NCBI GenBank assembly: GCA_003024785.1
Contig: PUQB01000192.1
Coordinates: forward strand, 256,751 to 320,750
DNA: 64,000 nucleotides
Source of the DNA: Selaginella tamariscina
Lineage: Eukaryota; Streptophyta; Lycopodiopsida; Selaginellales; Selaginellaceae
Reading direction: 5' to 3'
The notes under the pieces were generated by a model that had not been told where the DNA came from, ran no database searches, and was given only the letters and a program-made list of their open reading frames with translations. A program made the translations under genes and the position numbers. Below are positions 36,291 to 47,576 of this stretch, in pieces. How positions within the stretch are numbered: position 1 is the stretch's first letter; every line of letters starts with the position of its first letter.

Positions 36291-37483
36291 CGATTGACGT
36301 AAAGGTAGTTAATCATATTAAAACTTAAAGTCGACGGAAAGCTTATTAAAATAAAACAATTATGTAATTAAATATTATGTAATTAAAATGACAGATTGGA
36401 ACGAAATTACTCAATGTAGACTTGTTTTTTTTATGCTCACCCAAAAGCAAAGGCATGAGTTTAAAGACGATGGCTATCCAAGTAAGGTATTCAAGTATGT
36501 AGCTTGGCTTCGCAATCAAACGATAGAGACTTGTGGATGATTCCAGTATGTCAAGTGGTTGTGGATAATGTAGACGAGGCAACTGAAATATCTATTAATT
36601 CTAGGCAGAAGGTCAAAACTGTGTCTCAACACTTCCAAAGGTAATTCTTTAAATATTTTCTAAAAATTATTTCCATCTGCAAAGTTAATTACGGAGTTTG
36701 CCACCATTAGGCTAAAACAACTACCTCGGACTCTCATTTACCTGTTCAGGAGACGAAGAAGGGGAGGCGGATATCATAGTTGTCAGTCCCACGAAGATGC
36801 ATGTACTTAACAATAAGGAGGCCTTTCGATGGGCTGTCTTAGCAGATGCAGACAGGCTATTTCTTCAGTCTGGAGCTCCTCTGTTTGAGCGTTTGCCACG
36901 TGGTGCTGCGTGGGGCGTGCATTCAGAGAGTATGAACAAAGATTTCAATATTGTGAGGGATCATGACACGTGGCTTAGCTTTTATCCGAGAGCTGAGTTT
37001 TGTATACAGCTTGAAGGTTGCACTTGTATGCCGCACAGGAAGCTCGACTTGATCGTTGAGCTGTGGAAGACACGCACCGCGTTGCCATATGCTGTGCAAG
37101 TCCTGAGAGTGTGGAGTGGTACGCAAGGGAGCTGGAGGCAACGGGGACTTCCTAGCGTGTATGCCCTCCACAGTAACCTTGATAAGGAAGAGCTAACCAG
37201 GAGAAGGAAGGCAGCTGAGAGGAATGGCAAGGTTTGGGTGACGGACGTGGACTGTAGTGACGTGGGGGATGTCCTGTACGTGGAGTTCCACGTACGCCGG
37301 AAGCGTATTACTCTCTTGTGGGGCGTAAGTATGCCTCTCGCCAAGTTTATTTCTTTTGTAGCGGAGAAGGTGATGTACAAGTCTTGGAGGGCTTTGAAGC
37401 AAAAGTATGGCTTGGAGTTGAGGCCCATTGAGTTGCCACAAGGCTGGTCTCATTCCTGGGATTTCTTGAAAAAATATAATTAA
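36291..37483 (+). CDS. Right arm of inverted duplication: open copy of an unknown gene
   Basis: Plus strand, open for 228 codons from the ATG at 36797 to 37483. The frame runs open further upstream through LPVQETKKGEADIIVVSPTK. An upstream exon ends near 36639 (WMIPVCQVVVDNVDEATEI, donor GTAATT), with an acceptor near 36682. Blocks: RWAVLADADRLFLQSGAPLF, ERLPRGAAWGVHSESM, FCIQLEGCTCMPHRKLDLIV, VWVTDVDCSDVGDVLYVEFH, and a C-terminus ELRPIELPQGWSHSWDFL. Mixed alpha/beta texture, no signal peptide or membrane segment. Against the left arm it lacks about 250 bp near 36718, so even this copy may be shortened. No family recognised. Confidence 0.5.
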
Positions 37484-38500
37484 GTAGCCTTTTTTTTTCT
37501 TATTTAAGAAATTACAAGCTCAGTTTTTAAATGAATTTGATATAAATTACGATCTGATTATATGAAAAGTTTTAGAAGATGACTTTTAAACGATTCACAT
37601 CGTTGTGTAACAAAATAAAATAAGAAAAGTTCATGCAGTTACCAAATTCAACACGGTCAATGTAATAAACAATAAAACTAAATTTATTTAAAATTGAAAA
37701 TGAATAAAAAAATAGTGTCACTCTACTAAGAAGATGACTCAATTGAGTTATATTAGTAGAAAGATAAATATGAATATGTACTAGAAAAACACAAAATGTA
37801 GCGTTTTTAGAAAGTATTATAAGAAATGTAAAATGTTATTAAAAGGTAAAATTTAAAATTCAAACGAAATGAAATAGTGGATTCAAACTTGGTGTCGCTG
37901 AAGACTCCAAAGTGAGTATATTGCATTTTCGTCATATATATGTATAAATTGATATTATTTATTTAATATTGTAATGTTAGTGGTAAAAAAAAAGTGTTTT
38001 TGTGAATCAAACCGAAAGTAAAAATCTAATGCTGAAATTTAACAAGCAAAAGGTTATACATATATGTTCATATATGTATATATGTGAGTATAGCTACATA
38101 TAATATACACACACACTTTCACTCAGTATGAATAAGACATTTATATATAAGTTTTAAACTATAGAAGCTTATATGTTTAATAAATCTTTATAAATGTATA
38201 TAATATATATATTTTTATAATATTACAAACAAAAGTTTGAAGTTCTTATTAGAATCGTAAGTGGTGAATAATTTAAGGTTGTTTTAGACACCTTGAAAAG
38301 TTAAAAATTAAGAATGATTTGTTTGAGGCTTTTTTTTTTTAAAATGAAGGTCAAAAATGTTTTGTACAATGTCTTATTTAAGAAGATAAAGAAGAAACAC
38401 GATGTTTCTGTTTAGGAAATAAAGAAAACATAGAAAGTTTTTTTGAAAAAATTAAAATTAAAAATGTTATGCAGAAATAGACCTTAATATGCATGAGAGG
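37484..38500. other. AT-rich intergenic DNA
   Basis: No gene seen. Short tracts of T and A and a few CA repeats. Confidence 0.6.
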
Positions 38501-38950
38501 CGCCTTCTTCAACTGTAATATGTCAAAAGACATTGGAGTTTTATTTGACGATATTGGTGCCCTTGAAGATGTTAAGAAGACCCTTAAAGAGCTCGTAATC
38601 CTCCTCTGCAACGGCCTGAGTTATTTGAAAGACTAAGGTGTGTGTGTGGTGTGTGATATCTACATTAGTTTACTTGTTAGAAATGTGGTAAGTTGCATAT
38701 GTAAACTTATACATGTAACAAAATGATGACGATACACACGCACACATTACGAGCATAATTAAGTATAAATATATACTAATTTATAATGTATTGTCAATGT
38801 CAATTATAAATTAATTTTTTTTTTGTGTATATTTCTAGCCTTGTAGAGGAGTGCTTCCTGTTTGGACCTCCTGGGACAGGCAAGACATTACTTGCAAAAG
38901 CTGTTGTTACGGAAGCTGGTGCAAACTTCATGAATGTTACTGTCTCACCA
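38501..38950 (+). pseudogene. DAA1/ATAD1-type AAA ATPase fragment with the Walker A exon
   Basis: The first block (ending at 38637 before a GT donor) reads SKDIGVLFDDIGALEDVKKT, then LKELVIL. With one base restored it continues as RPELFERLR. The second (38839-38950, TTTCTAG acceptor) starts PCRGVL and, after a one-base shift, reads [15 protein letters not shown] and [14 protein letters not shown], ending at GTAATT. FDDIGALEDVK...ELV..P..RPELF and the Walker A GPPGTGKT followed by LAKA(V)ATEAGANF are the signature of plant DAA1-type AAA ATPases related to ATAD1/Msp1, which extract proteins or remodel complexes. Walker B and the rest are missing. Two one-base indels and no neighbours of the same gene: fragment. 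Confidence 0.8.
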
Positions 38951-39248
38951 GTAATTTACTTTGTTTAATTAACTAATTAATTAATATAATAATAGCTAGT
39001 ATTCACTTTCATTGTGTGTGCGTGTGTTCTATCTGTGTAAGTACTGGTCTATGTAAAAGTGTATGTATGTATCGATGTGGTTATGTATACATATACATGC
39101 GTTCATACATATATATATTTAGCTAAGTAATAACTTTAACTGATATAGTATATATCCTTACACAAACGTATATCTGCAGGTATGCATGACATGTATATGG
39201 ATAGTATATATACTTGCTCAGTTAACAATTCAGCCAAACAGGCTCTCT

Positions 39249-39282
<34 letters not shown>

Positions 39283-40518
39283 ACACGAAGCAAGTAGGCG
39301 GTTAAGAACCGGGTTTATGGCAGCCTGGGACGGTTTAAGCACTAAACCTGACGAGTTTCTCGACCGTTTGATCTAGATGACTCTGTGATCCGAACTATAT
39401 TATATTGTGATTTATATGTTAAATGACTGTGACTTTGGAGTTAAATACAAAACATAGCATAATGTCTCACTTTAATATAATATATAACGTGGAGTCCGTG
39501 CTTCACCCGAGTTTTATAAACGAATATTCCGATTCATATCTTTGAATTAGACATTAAGAAATGTTTCCCGTTGAATAACGAGGTGAACAAACGAACAAAT
39601 ACGAGAATCACAAAATATAACTGTAAAGAATATCATAATATCTATTATAAGTGGTGCATAATACTGTATAGTTAGTTATACACACTCATGTATATTATAC
39701 ATACCACCAAATACATATATGTAGGTGTGATTTAAAGCGTGTGTGTGTGTATAGTAGTTAAGTATCTATTCAATAAAGTCTTCAAGCGACAATGCTTGTA
39801 ACATGAAATCTACATCTTGTTCATCAACGTTACATCCTTGCTGCATATTGCATTAGCATAATAAAATGTTAGATTTAGTATATGAATATATCCATCTGTA
39901 CATTATATATACATATATAATCAAGATATTTGTGTGTGTGTGTACAACTGTATATATTAAACTTAAAGAAAAAGTTCCTGCTCTTCCTTATTGGTTTATG
40001 TTCTGCTGCAACACAAAGATTCTGCAAGCATAGCGGTAAGATAAGAGATCCTTAATAATAAATATTACATATAATTATTTATAACTATATATATTATACC
40101 TTCACATCATTCCGGTGTAACCTTTTCTAACTCATTAATATTAAATTTTTTTTCCAGCCGGGACGAGGCCGAGTCTCACTCTTGTCGATAAGAATCCTAA
40201 GTAAATAAAGAGAATTAATTAAACACGGATTAATAAAGTTTTAAACTCATTAGATTAAATTGTATACAATTAAAGTTTAATATCATTAAGTGCTGAACCG
40301 TTAATGTTATTTATTAATATTTTCTTAGTTATGAAATTTATGACAATATTAAACTTTAATAATGTGTTTACATATATTGTCTCGAAGTACCGACATATTT
40401 CAGGGGTTATATACAATTTAGAATTTAAAGGATATTGATTAAATAAATACGTACATTATAGATGATAAAAATAATGAATATAAAACTTTAGATTAAATCT
40501 AGTGAAAGCCGAAACATC
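38951..40518. other. AT-rich intergenic DNA with (CT)n tract
   Basis: No gene seen. A (CT)n run lies at about 39242-39280. Confidence 0.6.
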
Positions 40519-40527
40519 GAAAATATG
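40519..40527 (+). repeat. Left 9-bp target site duplication of the MULE
   Basis: GAAAATATG here is repeated exactly at 57387-57395, immediately outside the terminal inverted similarity. Mutator-superfamily elements make duplications of about 9 bp. Confidence 0.65.
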
Positions 40528-40580
40528 GGGACTCGGCGAAAAGGAGGCTCCGGCTCGGAATATTCTAGTATATTCACGGA
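40528..40580 (+). repeat. Left terminal inverted similarity (TIR) of the MULE
   Basis: It shares GGAGGCT, GGCT and GAATATTCTAG-x-ATATTC in the same order with the reverse complement of 57336-57386, with small gaps. Extra ATATTCT motifs follow to about 40630, as subterminal repeats. Confidence 0.55.
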
Positions 40581-40844
40581 TATTCTGGGTATATTCTAGC
40601 ATATTCTGGAATAGTCTCAAGAATATTTGTTGATATAAGTTTTTTTAATATGCCGACTGGCTTAATATTTGCCGACCAACAAATAAATCATTTAATTTTT
40701 AGAATTTTTTTATAATACTTTATAAAAAAGTTCGATAAGTTACTATTCAAACAAAGCATTTCGATGTATACCATTTATCCTTGTAGCATCGGTGGGTCAT
40801 GAACTCTGTTGTAATTCACCAGTAAACGGTGGACCTCCATCTCA

Positions 40845-42842
40845 CTAAGCGATCGCCTTTAGAAAGTATGTGATGTCCGGGTTCAAGCCAAGTACACGGC
40901 TGTAGATGAAGTACATGTGTACACATAGGCTCCAACTTTTGCTCTTTTGAAAGGTAAAACAACTACATATAGGATAAGTACTGATAGTCACCTTTGCAAA
41001 GTCATTTCCTGCCAACACAACGAAAGCATCCTTCTGTCCTCTAACTATCACTTTAACGACCTAAAACATCTTGGCCTTGGAAATTCTTCTGTTGTTCCTT
41101 AGACATTTTTGTTGGAGTCCGGACCATGTGTCCTTTGAAAGGTGGAATTGTTGTAGATCTAGCTCCACGTGGTGGCGATGGTGTTTTGTCCTTCAACCCT
41201 CATCTATTCTTCCTGCTGTCCCATGTAAACCTTCTAGAACAAAGCCTGCATCCTGTAGTTCTTTGACCTCCTTAGTTGTCAGCTTCATTTCCTTGAGCAC
41301 AGGCCAAACCGTTGTGGTGTTGGAATTCTTATTTAGCTACGTGAAACACTCTGAATCTCTTGGGCAGAACCACATCATCTATTGTACATACTCCTCATTC
41401 CCCAAGGCATCACTGTACATTCATTTTCCGTAGAATCCTAGTGCTGGCACTTTACTTGGATAACCGATTGGTTTTCCACACAAAGCAATTCCTTCTTGAT
41501 TCATCCCCAAACACTTAACCTTACTGGATGCTCCGATTCATCTGATGGCCCACTCTGTTTGTGCAATCTCTCTCTCCAAAACCTCTTCGAACCTTAACCT
41601 CTTTCTCCTATTGTTTTGGACCACCGCTCTGTGTACTCTACATCATGTATGTGTGAACGTCGAGCATCAGATGTTTGTTCCTGTGACTTTCTCCTGACAG
41701 TTTGCACTCGAACATTAGTGGTACTCGTGAACTCCGGGCTGGTCAAGTGTTCCTTGTCTTCCACCATATTGATAATTGTTGATGGAGATACACTTTTCCC
41801 CTCAGAGAGTTTGCGTTGCACTCGTTTCAACAGAGTTTCCTTCGAAGGACCTGACCCTGTATACCTCCCTTCTATTGCCGCTTTCACCTTCGCACTCTGC
41901 AAACTGCATCGGTGAGGTCTAACATTGTCGCCTCCAAAGTGGTACTCTTTTGGCCAATCTTGCTCTTCTTGCTCTCACGTGAATCACTTCACATTGTTTG
42001 TAGTTGGAACGCTCGCGAGTCCTTCTTTGTCATGTCTCCCAGTTTCACCATGGAGATGTGTCTCATGCCTGATACACCAAGACAACCATGTCTTCAAAGC
42101 ACGAATGTTTGACGCTGTCCTTCCCAAAAAGACTCAAGAATTACTAGTTGTTCTTTTTTAGATTGTTCATTTAGTGCTGCAGGCCAGCACGAGCAAGCTT
42201 CATGTGTTCTTCGCGGTGTTCTTCTGCATCCTTTTCTTTGACGCACGGATTGCATAAAGTGAAATAGACAGCTTCTTTCCCTTCCTTTCATCTTTGCTTT
42301 ATTGAATACTTGGGCAAGGCTATCCATATCGCTCTCATCCGACATGAAACCACAAAGTTTACATTCTCCAAACCCTGTTTCTTACAAACCTCTAGCATTG
42401 TGTTAAGAACTTCAGCACTGCAACATTATCTTCGCGGCACATATTGCGTAAGCTATAGTGACCATGGATCTGACATTGCAAGAGAGCATTAGATAACAAA
42501 AATAGAAAGTGTTATGAAGTGCTTTACAACTTACAATGGATCATAAAGGTGTATTCCAATTGTGCCCAGTCTGGTATACGGTGTGTGTGGTCCAAACAAC
42601 CCATTGATCATGAAGGTCTCCTCCACTTTGACACCTTCTAATGTAGTCGACTCCTAAACCCGGTCCCTCAACTGTCATTTTGAAGATCAAAGGCTGCTCC
42701 TCAGCACCATGCAGTTCCATCCTGGAACATGTATGATGTGAATGAAAGGTATTGGCAACTTTGTCTTTAGCTCCAGAAGACCCTCGTAACCTTCTCTAAA
42801 GTGTGTCTCCTTCTGTCTTGATTGTGTAATCCAGTCCTGAGT
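40845..42842 (-). pseudogene. MULE-type transposase, C-terminal part (3' of the Ty3 insertion)
   Basis: Continues the gene that starts at 52867. The exon after the interrupted intron begins at 42842. Blocks in order: HFREGYEGLLELKTKLP, MTVEGPGLGVDYIRR, VKVEETFMINGLFGPHTPYT, then GFMSDESDMDSLAQVFNKAK with SCLFHFMQS, the DE...A..xVF.xA....C.FH..Q step of MULE-type DDE transposases. Next come TWLSWCIRHETHLHGETG and SVPTTNNV, matching the W..WW..R...H......P.TNN region near the end of the catalytic core. A C-terminal tail of about 100 residues follows (GRYTGSGPSKETLLKRVQRK), then NDFAK and a short last exon to 40845. Many frame shifts: inactive. Transposases of this superfamily bind the TIRs and cut and paste the element. 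Confidence 0.65.
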
Positions 42843-42847
42843 CCTAA
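42843..42847 (+). repeat. Left 5-bp target duplication (CCTAA) of the Ty3 element
   Basis: Matches CCTAA at 51913-51917. On the minus strand it is TTAGG and contains the intron acceptor AG of the transposase gene. Confidence 0.85.
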
Positions 42848-43791
42848 TGTCATAGTTTTACTATGACTCAACCCTTTACTTTGGGGTTTGACTGTTGTTA
42901 CCTATCGAGTTGTGTGATGAACCCTAGATGTAATAAGAAATAGGTCTACTTAGTGCACTTGGGTATTTGGTGATGGTCCGGCCAGGTGTCATTAAGTATT
43001 TACAAGAAACTCTAAATGAAGCTAGAACTTACCTTTTAGAAAACTCTCCCCCGTTTTGCCCCTGTTTTGACGTTCCAGGTTAGGGTTTTTTTGCAAAGTA
43101 TAGCTTGTTAAAAAAGGGTTAGGGACACCCCTAAGGTTGCCCTAACCCCACGCCCTAATACCCCCCCTAGGGGTTAGGTTAGGACAACTCATTTTCACTA
43201 AGGGCTGGCATTTCCGTGCCATCCCACTTACTCATTTAAGAAAACAAGGGGGGGGGGTCCATCACATAAATAAGGTAGAGTATATGTAATGAGGCTTCTT
43301 GGGTTCAAAAGAGAGCTTGTTAACCTCCTATCAGTACAAGCTAAGCTTATGTCGTCAAGGCGCAACCCTTTGTTGTGCCGCCCAAACTTCCACACGACAG
43401 AGGTATGTCCCACCCTAGGGTTAAACTATCCTTATCATTGGCAGGATATAGCCTTTGTGACAGGGGTACGTTACTTCCAAGGAGTTAGTCAAACTCCTTG
43501 GGCCGAAAACCTGCTCGCAAGCTCAAAGGCATTGCCCGAGTCCACGTTCTGCAGAACTAGTGGTTTAGGCCTTGCTCGGGTCGCCTCAACCACGCCAAGC
43601 TAGGAACAACACCTATAGCTCAGCTAATCTGTGTATCATGATTCACAAGTGAGTCTCGTTCATGGACTTGGTCAGTTAGGGGTTTAAGTTCCTAAGGGTT
43701 GGGTTCCTAATATGGGTTACTTTACCAGATTCCATGGGGTTCCAAGGTTGGCACTGGCAGCCGCCTTTGTGACCAGGTAAAAACTCTGACA
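42848..43791 (+). repeat. 5' LTR of the Ty3 element
   Basis: 944 bp, TG...CA. Very similar to 50967-51912 with scattered substitutions, small indels and a variable poly-G run (about 43250 against 51355-51368), so the insertion is not very recent. Confidence 0.95.
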
Positions 43792-43793
43792 AT

Positions 43794-43805
43794 TGATATC
43801 GGAGC
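43794..43805 (+). promoter_or_regulatory. Primer binding site, initiator-Met-tRNA type
   Basis: TGATATCGGAGC begins two bases after the LTR end, and matches TGGTATCAGAGC at 10 of 12 bases. Confidence 0.7.
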
Positions 43806-44116
43806 AAGTTCTCTGCTGTCAGTAGGACTGCCTTAAGTCATAGTGTGTTTCAGTGTTTAGATAACTCTAAATTCTTGATCTACTCTATTGCTTTCGGTTG
43901 ACATGTCTGTATTTTGCGCAGAGAGTTTGATCCTGTGAGTTATCAAACTTCAGAGAATACTTGCTCAGTGAGTCGGTGAGATTCTAGGTATGTCCAAAAG
44001 TCTTATGTTGTTCAAAGTTGATGTGTGTGGGTGTACAACCTGTGCAGGGTGTTTCCAGCTTCATATTGGGAATATTCCAAGCATATTCTTCGAGTGTTGG
44101 AACTAGGGTTCAATAC

Positions 44117-45290
44117 GATGAGCAAAAGAAAGCAACTAGAGCCTGAGGTAGAGAGGGCTGTCATAGAGGCTCAAAATGAGGAGATGGATGAAGCTGATCC
44201 AGGTCGACCCCCTAGGGCTAGGCAGCGGCTGGTTGGCAGGAAATAATGATGGATGCCTTAAACGAACTTTGAGGGGATATTTTAAAGTTGAACGATCGAA
44301 TCGGTAATGTTGCTGATTGAATTTTAGCGGTTATCACATTATCAGAAGTTCTATAACTAAACACACGAAGAAAGAAGAAGAAGCATCATTCAGAGTCAGG
44401 TTCCTTTGAATTGAATTCTTCGGCAGATGAAGGTGGAAGTGGTTCTACTAAGTTCAAACCGGTCAAGCCTTCGGATTTCATGGGTTCAAAGGATTACAAA
44501 GTTTTGGATGATTGGTTGTATGATATGAAAAGTTATTTTGAGGCTGCTTCTGTGAGAAAGACAAAAAGGATTGCATGTGCCAAGCAGTTTCTCAAAGGAG
44601 AAGTTAAGACTTGGTGGCGGATAGTTGAAGGTGAACTGAATATCGAAATAGCTGGAAACACATGAAAAGAGAGATCAAAAAGCAGTACATGTCGGATGAC
44701 CTTGGGTTGCGATTGCGTGCTGATTTGGCAGATTGTAAACAGGGAGTTTGGGGAAACCTGGTGGGCCATGTTTATCGGTTTGAAGGTGTACGGCGTTTGG
44801 TCCCAAACATGAGCGATGATGAAGCTCGAAGTTGCTTCATGGCCAGCTTGAATGAAAAGACATGAAAGGAGATCTTAAGGTACAAGCCAACAAAGCTATC
44901 AAGAATGTCAAGAAGCAGCTCAAAAGGTTGCTTATGGCATGTTGTTAAAAGACTTGTACAAACAGGGGGAGGAAGCGAAACCTAAACCGAGGAATTTTCC
45001 TCCAAAGTCTGGGTTCAGAAGGTTTGATAGACGACCGAATCAGCCACTATCGAATCGAAGTGCAAGTCCCTTTGTCAGCAGTTTCAAATTTTTGGATACA
45101 TCAAGACCCATCGGATCTTGGAAGCCGTTAGTGTTACCTCCTCAGCAGGTCAAGGGCTTGGCTTTAAAGTCTGCTCCCTCGCAATCCACATGCGGGGTTC
45201 GTACATGTCACAATTGTAACAAGCCTGGAATTTCGCTAGAGAATGTCGGGCGCCCTCACAACAATCGGGTCATTTCAAGGCGATGGTAAA
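44117..45290 (+). pseudogene. Ty3 gag
   Basis: Starts at the ATG at 44117 (MSKRKQLEPEVERAVIEAQN). After stops and shifts it continues SDFMGSKDYKVLDDWLYDMK, KRIACAKQFLKGEVKTWW and MSDDEARSCFMASLNEKT, the W...W/F layout of the retrotransposon gag domain. It closes with a basic region and a damaged zinc knuckle (TCHNCNKPG, then in place of the usual CxxxC part ISLENVGRPHNN). Gag packages the element RNA in virus-like particles. Confidence 0.85.
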
Positions 45291-45379
45291 AAAGGAAGTT
45301 GCTGAACCAAAAACGCTTGAAAATCCAGAAGATGAGTCAGAAGAGGTAATGTTGTGCCAAACACAACCTACTTTATTCG

Positions 45380-45860
45380 CTATTCAAAACAAAACTGACC
45401 CTTTGCTATATTTGACATGAAGGATACGAGGGGACTGAGTTTGAATGATGATCGATACTGGAGCAACATACAATTTCATATCGACTAGTCTAACTCGTCG
45501 ATTGAATTTGGATGTAATAAAGACGTGTGAAATAAATATTAATTTTGGCAAAGGTTCTAAAAATATTAATAATATAGCAAGGGCAGTTCCTGTCCAAATC
45601 AAAGGTTGAAAGGCTAAGTTAGACTTAGTTGTCTTGAATATGACGGGGTTTGACTTTGTTTTGAGTATGGAATTGTTTCATAAATATGTAGTCGAAATGA
45701 GGGGTTCTGGAGACAATCAAACTATGCTTGCAGCAGATAAAGAGGACATTAAAAAAACAATGCTCAAGATGGAAATGCTAACTGATAAGGATTGGAATCC
45801 TATGTTTCTTACCTTAACTCAGTTGCGTAAGGCGGTTAGACATCGGAAACGTGTATTTCT
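45380..45860 (+). pseudogene. Ty3 protease region
   Basis: Contains MIDTGATYNFIS (about 45447-45482), the aspartic protease D-T/S-G active site of retroelements, followed by LTRRLNLDVIKT. A stop before it and a shift after it break the polyprotein. The following LNMTGFDFVLSMELFHKY fits the protease C-terminal block in which the usual ILGMDWL is degenerate. Confidence 0.8.
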
Positions 45861-45997
45861 TATAATGTTTTGGATACTGTTAGAGTCAAAATAGGAGATG
45901 GTCAAGAATTTGTCCCCGAACCTATTTTGGAAATCTTAAACATGTTTAAGGACGTGTTGTCGGAAGACTTGCCACCGAATTACCTCCACGTCTAATT

Positions 45998-46707
45998 GTG
46001 GATCACAGGATAGAGATTTTGCCAAGTTTGTCTCCACCGGCAAGAGCCCCATATCGGTTGAATCCTCAAGAGTTAATAGAATTGAAGAGACAGCTAACAG
46101 AATTGATTGGTCGAGGACACATTCGACCGAGTCGATCACCGTATGATGCACCGATCTTGCTTGTGATGAAAAAAGATGGTACGATGCGAATGTGTGTGGA
46201 CTATCGAGCGCTGAACGCGATAACTATAAAAAATAAGTATCCTCTTCCACGAGTGGATGACTTATTTGATAAGTTATCGAAAGCAAAGTATTTTTCAAGA
46301 ATAGACTTGAGATCCAGATACCATCAGATTCGGGTAGCAGAGAATAACATTGAGAAGACCGCTTTTCAAACGCGTTATGGATCATTTGAGTTTCTAGTCT
46401 TGCCATTGGGGTTGTGTAATGCTCCAGCAACATTTTTATTTAGTTCGACAATTGAGGAACATGTGGAACACTTAAAAAAGTGTTTCAGAGGTTGAGAAAG
46501 AACCAATTGTATGCTAAAAAAAGCAAGTGTGCATTTGATCAAACCAAGATAGATTTCTTAGGACACTTGATCTCAGGTGGGAAGGTTGCCATGGATCTAA
46601 AGAAAATTCAAACTATTACCAAGTGGACGACTTTGAAGGACGTGCATGAAGTTAGATCATTTCTTGGTCTAACGGGGTATTACAGAAGATTCATAAAGGG
46701 TACTTAG
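45998..46707 (+). pseudogene. Ty3 reverse transcriptase lacking the YxDD active site
   Basis: Blocks: [59 protein letters not shown] and [13 protein letters not shown] (first catalytic Asp), then [17 protein letters not shown]. Here the text jumps from APATF straight to [15 protein letters not shown]. In the family, APATF is followed by about 25 residues ending in VYLDDILVFS, so the YLDD box is deleted in frame (junction near 46436). After a shift at 46495 the thumb continues KKSKCAFDQTKIDFLGHLIS and VRSFLGLTGYYRRFIK. Confidence 0.9.
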
Positions 46708-46729
46708 AGATAGCAGCATCATTGACAGA

Positions 46730-47190
46730 TCTCACAAAAAACATTCCGTGGCATTGGACTCCAGAGTGCCAATGGGCATTTGTCAAACTCAAAGAAGCTA
46801 TTTCTTCTAAGCCAGTTTTGCAACTGCCCATCTTTGAAGATTCATTTGAGGTAGAGTGTGATGCTTCCGACTTTGCAATTGGTGGTGTATTGCAATAGAA
46901 AGGACATCTAATGTCTTTTTTCTTGAAGAAGTTAGATGTTGCGCAAACTCGATGGCCTACTCACGAAAAGGACATGTATGCTATTGTTGCTTCCTTGGAG
47001 TACTGGCGTCATTATCTTCCAAGTCATGGCATTGTGGTTTGGACAGATTGTGTAACTCTAAGGTATTTTGAAACGCAACCAAAACTATCACCAAAGTATG
47101 CTAAATAGCAATAGAAGTTGGCATGATTTCAGCCTGAAATCAGACATAAAGCGAGAAAGGACAATGTGGTAGCTGATGCGCTCAGTAGAA
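46730..47190 (+). pseudogene. Ty3 RNase H
   Basis: Blocks: VECDASDFAIGGVLQ (first Asp), SFFLKKLDVAQTRWPTHEKD (Glu of the motif), MYAIVASLEYWRHYLPSHGI, VVWTDCVTLRYFETQ and NVVADALSRK. Stops occur after LQ (46898) and near 47106. Digests the RNA of the RNA-DNA hybrid. Confidence 0.85.
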
Positions 47191-47360
47191 AGGGACATCT
47201 TCGTATTATGTCAGCACCTGTGTCAGCTTTGGTGGATAAATTTGTGACGGCGTATCCTCATGACAAGTTTGCTAAGGAGGCTTTGAGCCTGGTGGCAAAG
47301 AGGAAACAAGTTCATCAATTACAAAAAGATGGTAATATTCTAGCATGAATAAAAAGTCGA

Positions 47361-47576
47361 ATGGATGCACTCAAACAGGCACATTTTGCAGTACGAGATG
47401 GAATTCTTTATTATAAAGAAAAGAGACTCTATGTTCCAGAGGGGACATGGAGGGAGAGGCTATTAAGAGAGCATCACGGCGTTCCTTTGGCAGGACATAG
47501 TGGAAGGAATAAGACGTTGGCTTTATTCTATTGGCCGGGTATGATAGACGATGTTGCCAAGTATGTTAAGACATGC
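47361..47576 (+). pseudogene. Ty3 integrase, zinc-binding N-terminal part
   Basis: Reads LLREHHGVPLAGHSGRNKTL then FYWPGMIDDVAKYVKTC. This is the H-H...H...C of the integrase zinc domain up to its first Cys. It is cut at 47576 by the inverted solo LTR; the matching half resumes at 49415. Confidence 0.85.

Noticed and set aside
36850..36870. Glycosyltransferase DxD motif in the unknown duplicated gene (ADADRLFL)
   Set aside because: The other arm reads DVD with different flanks, and no further glycosyltransferase motif is visible.
36923..37453. Minus-strand frames across 36.9-37.45 kb
   Set aside because: Antisense shadows of the right inverted arm; its plus-strand frame is longer and supported by the other copy.
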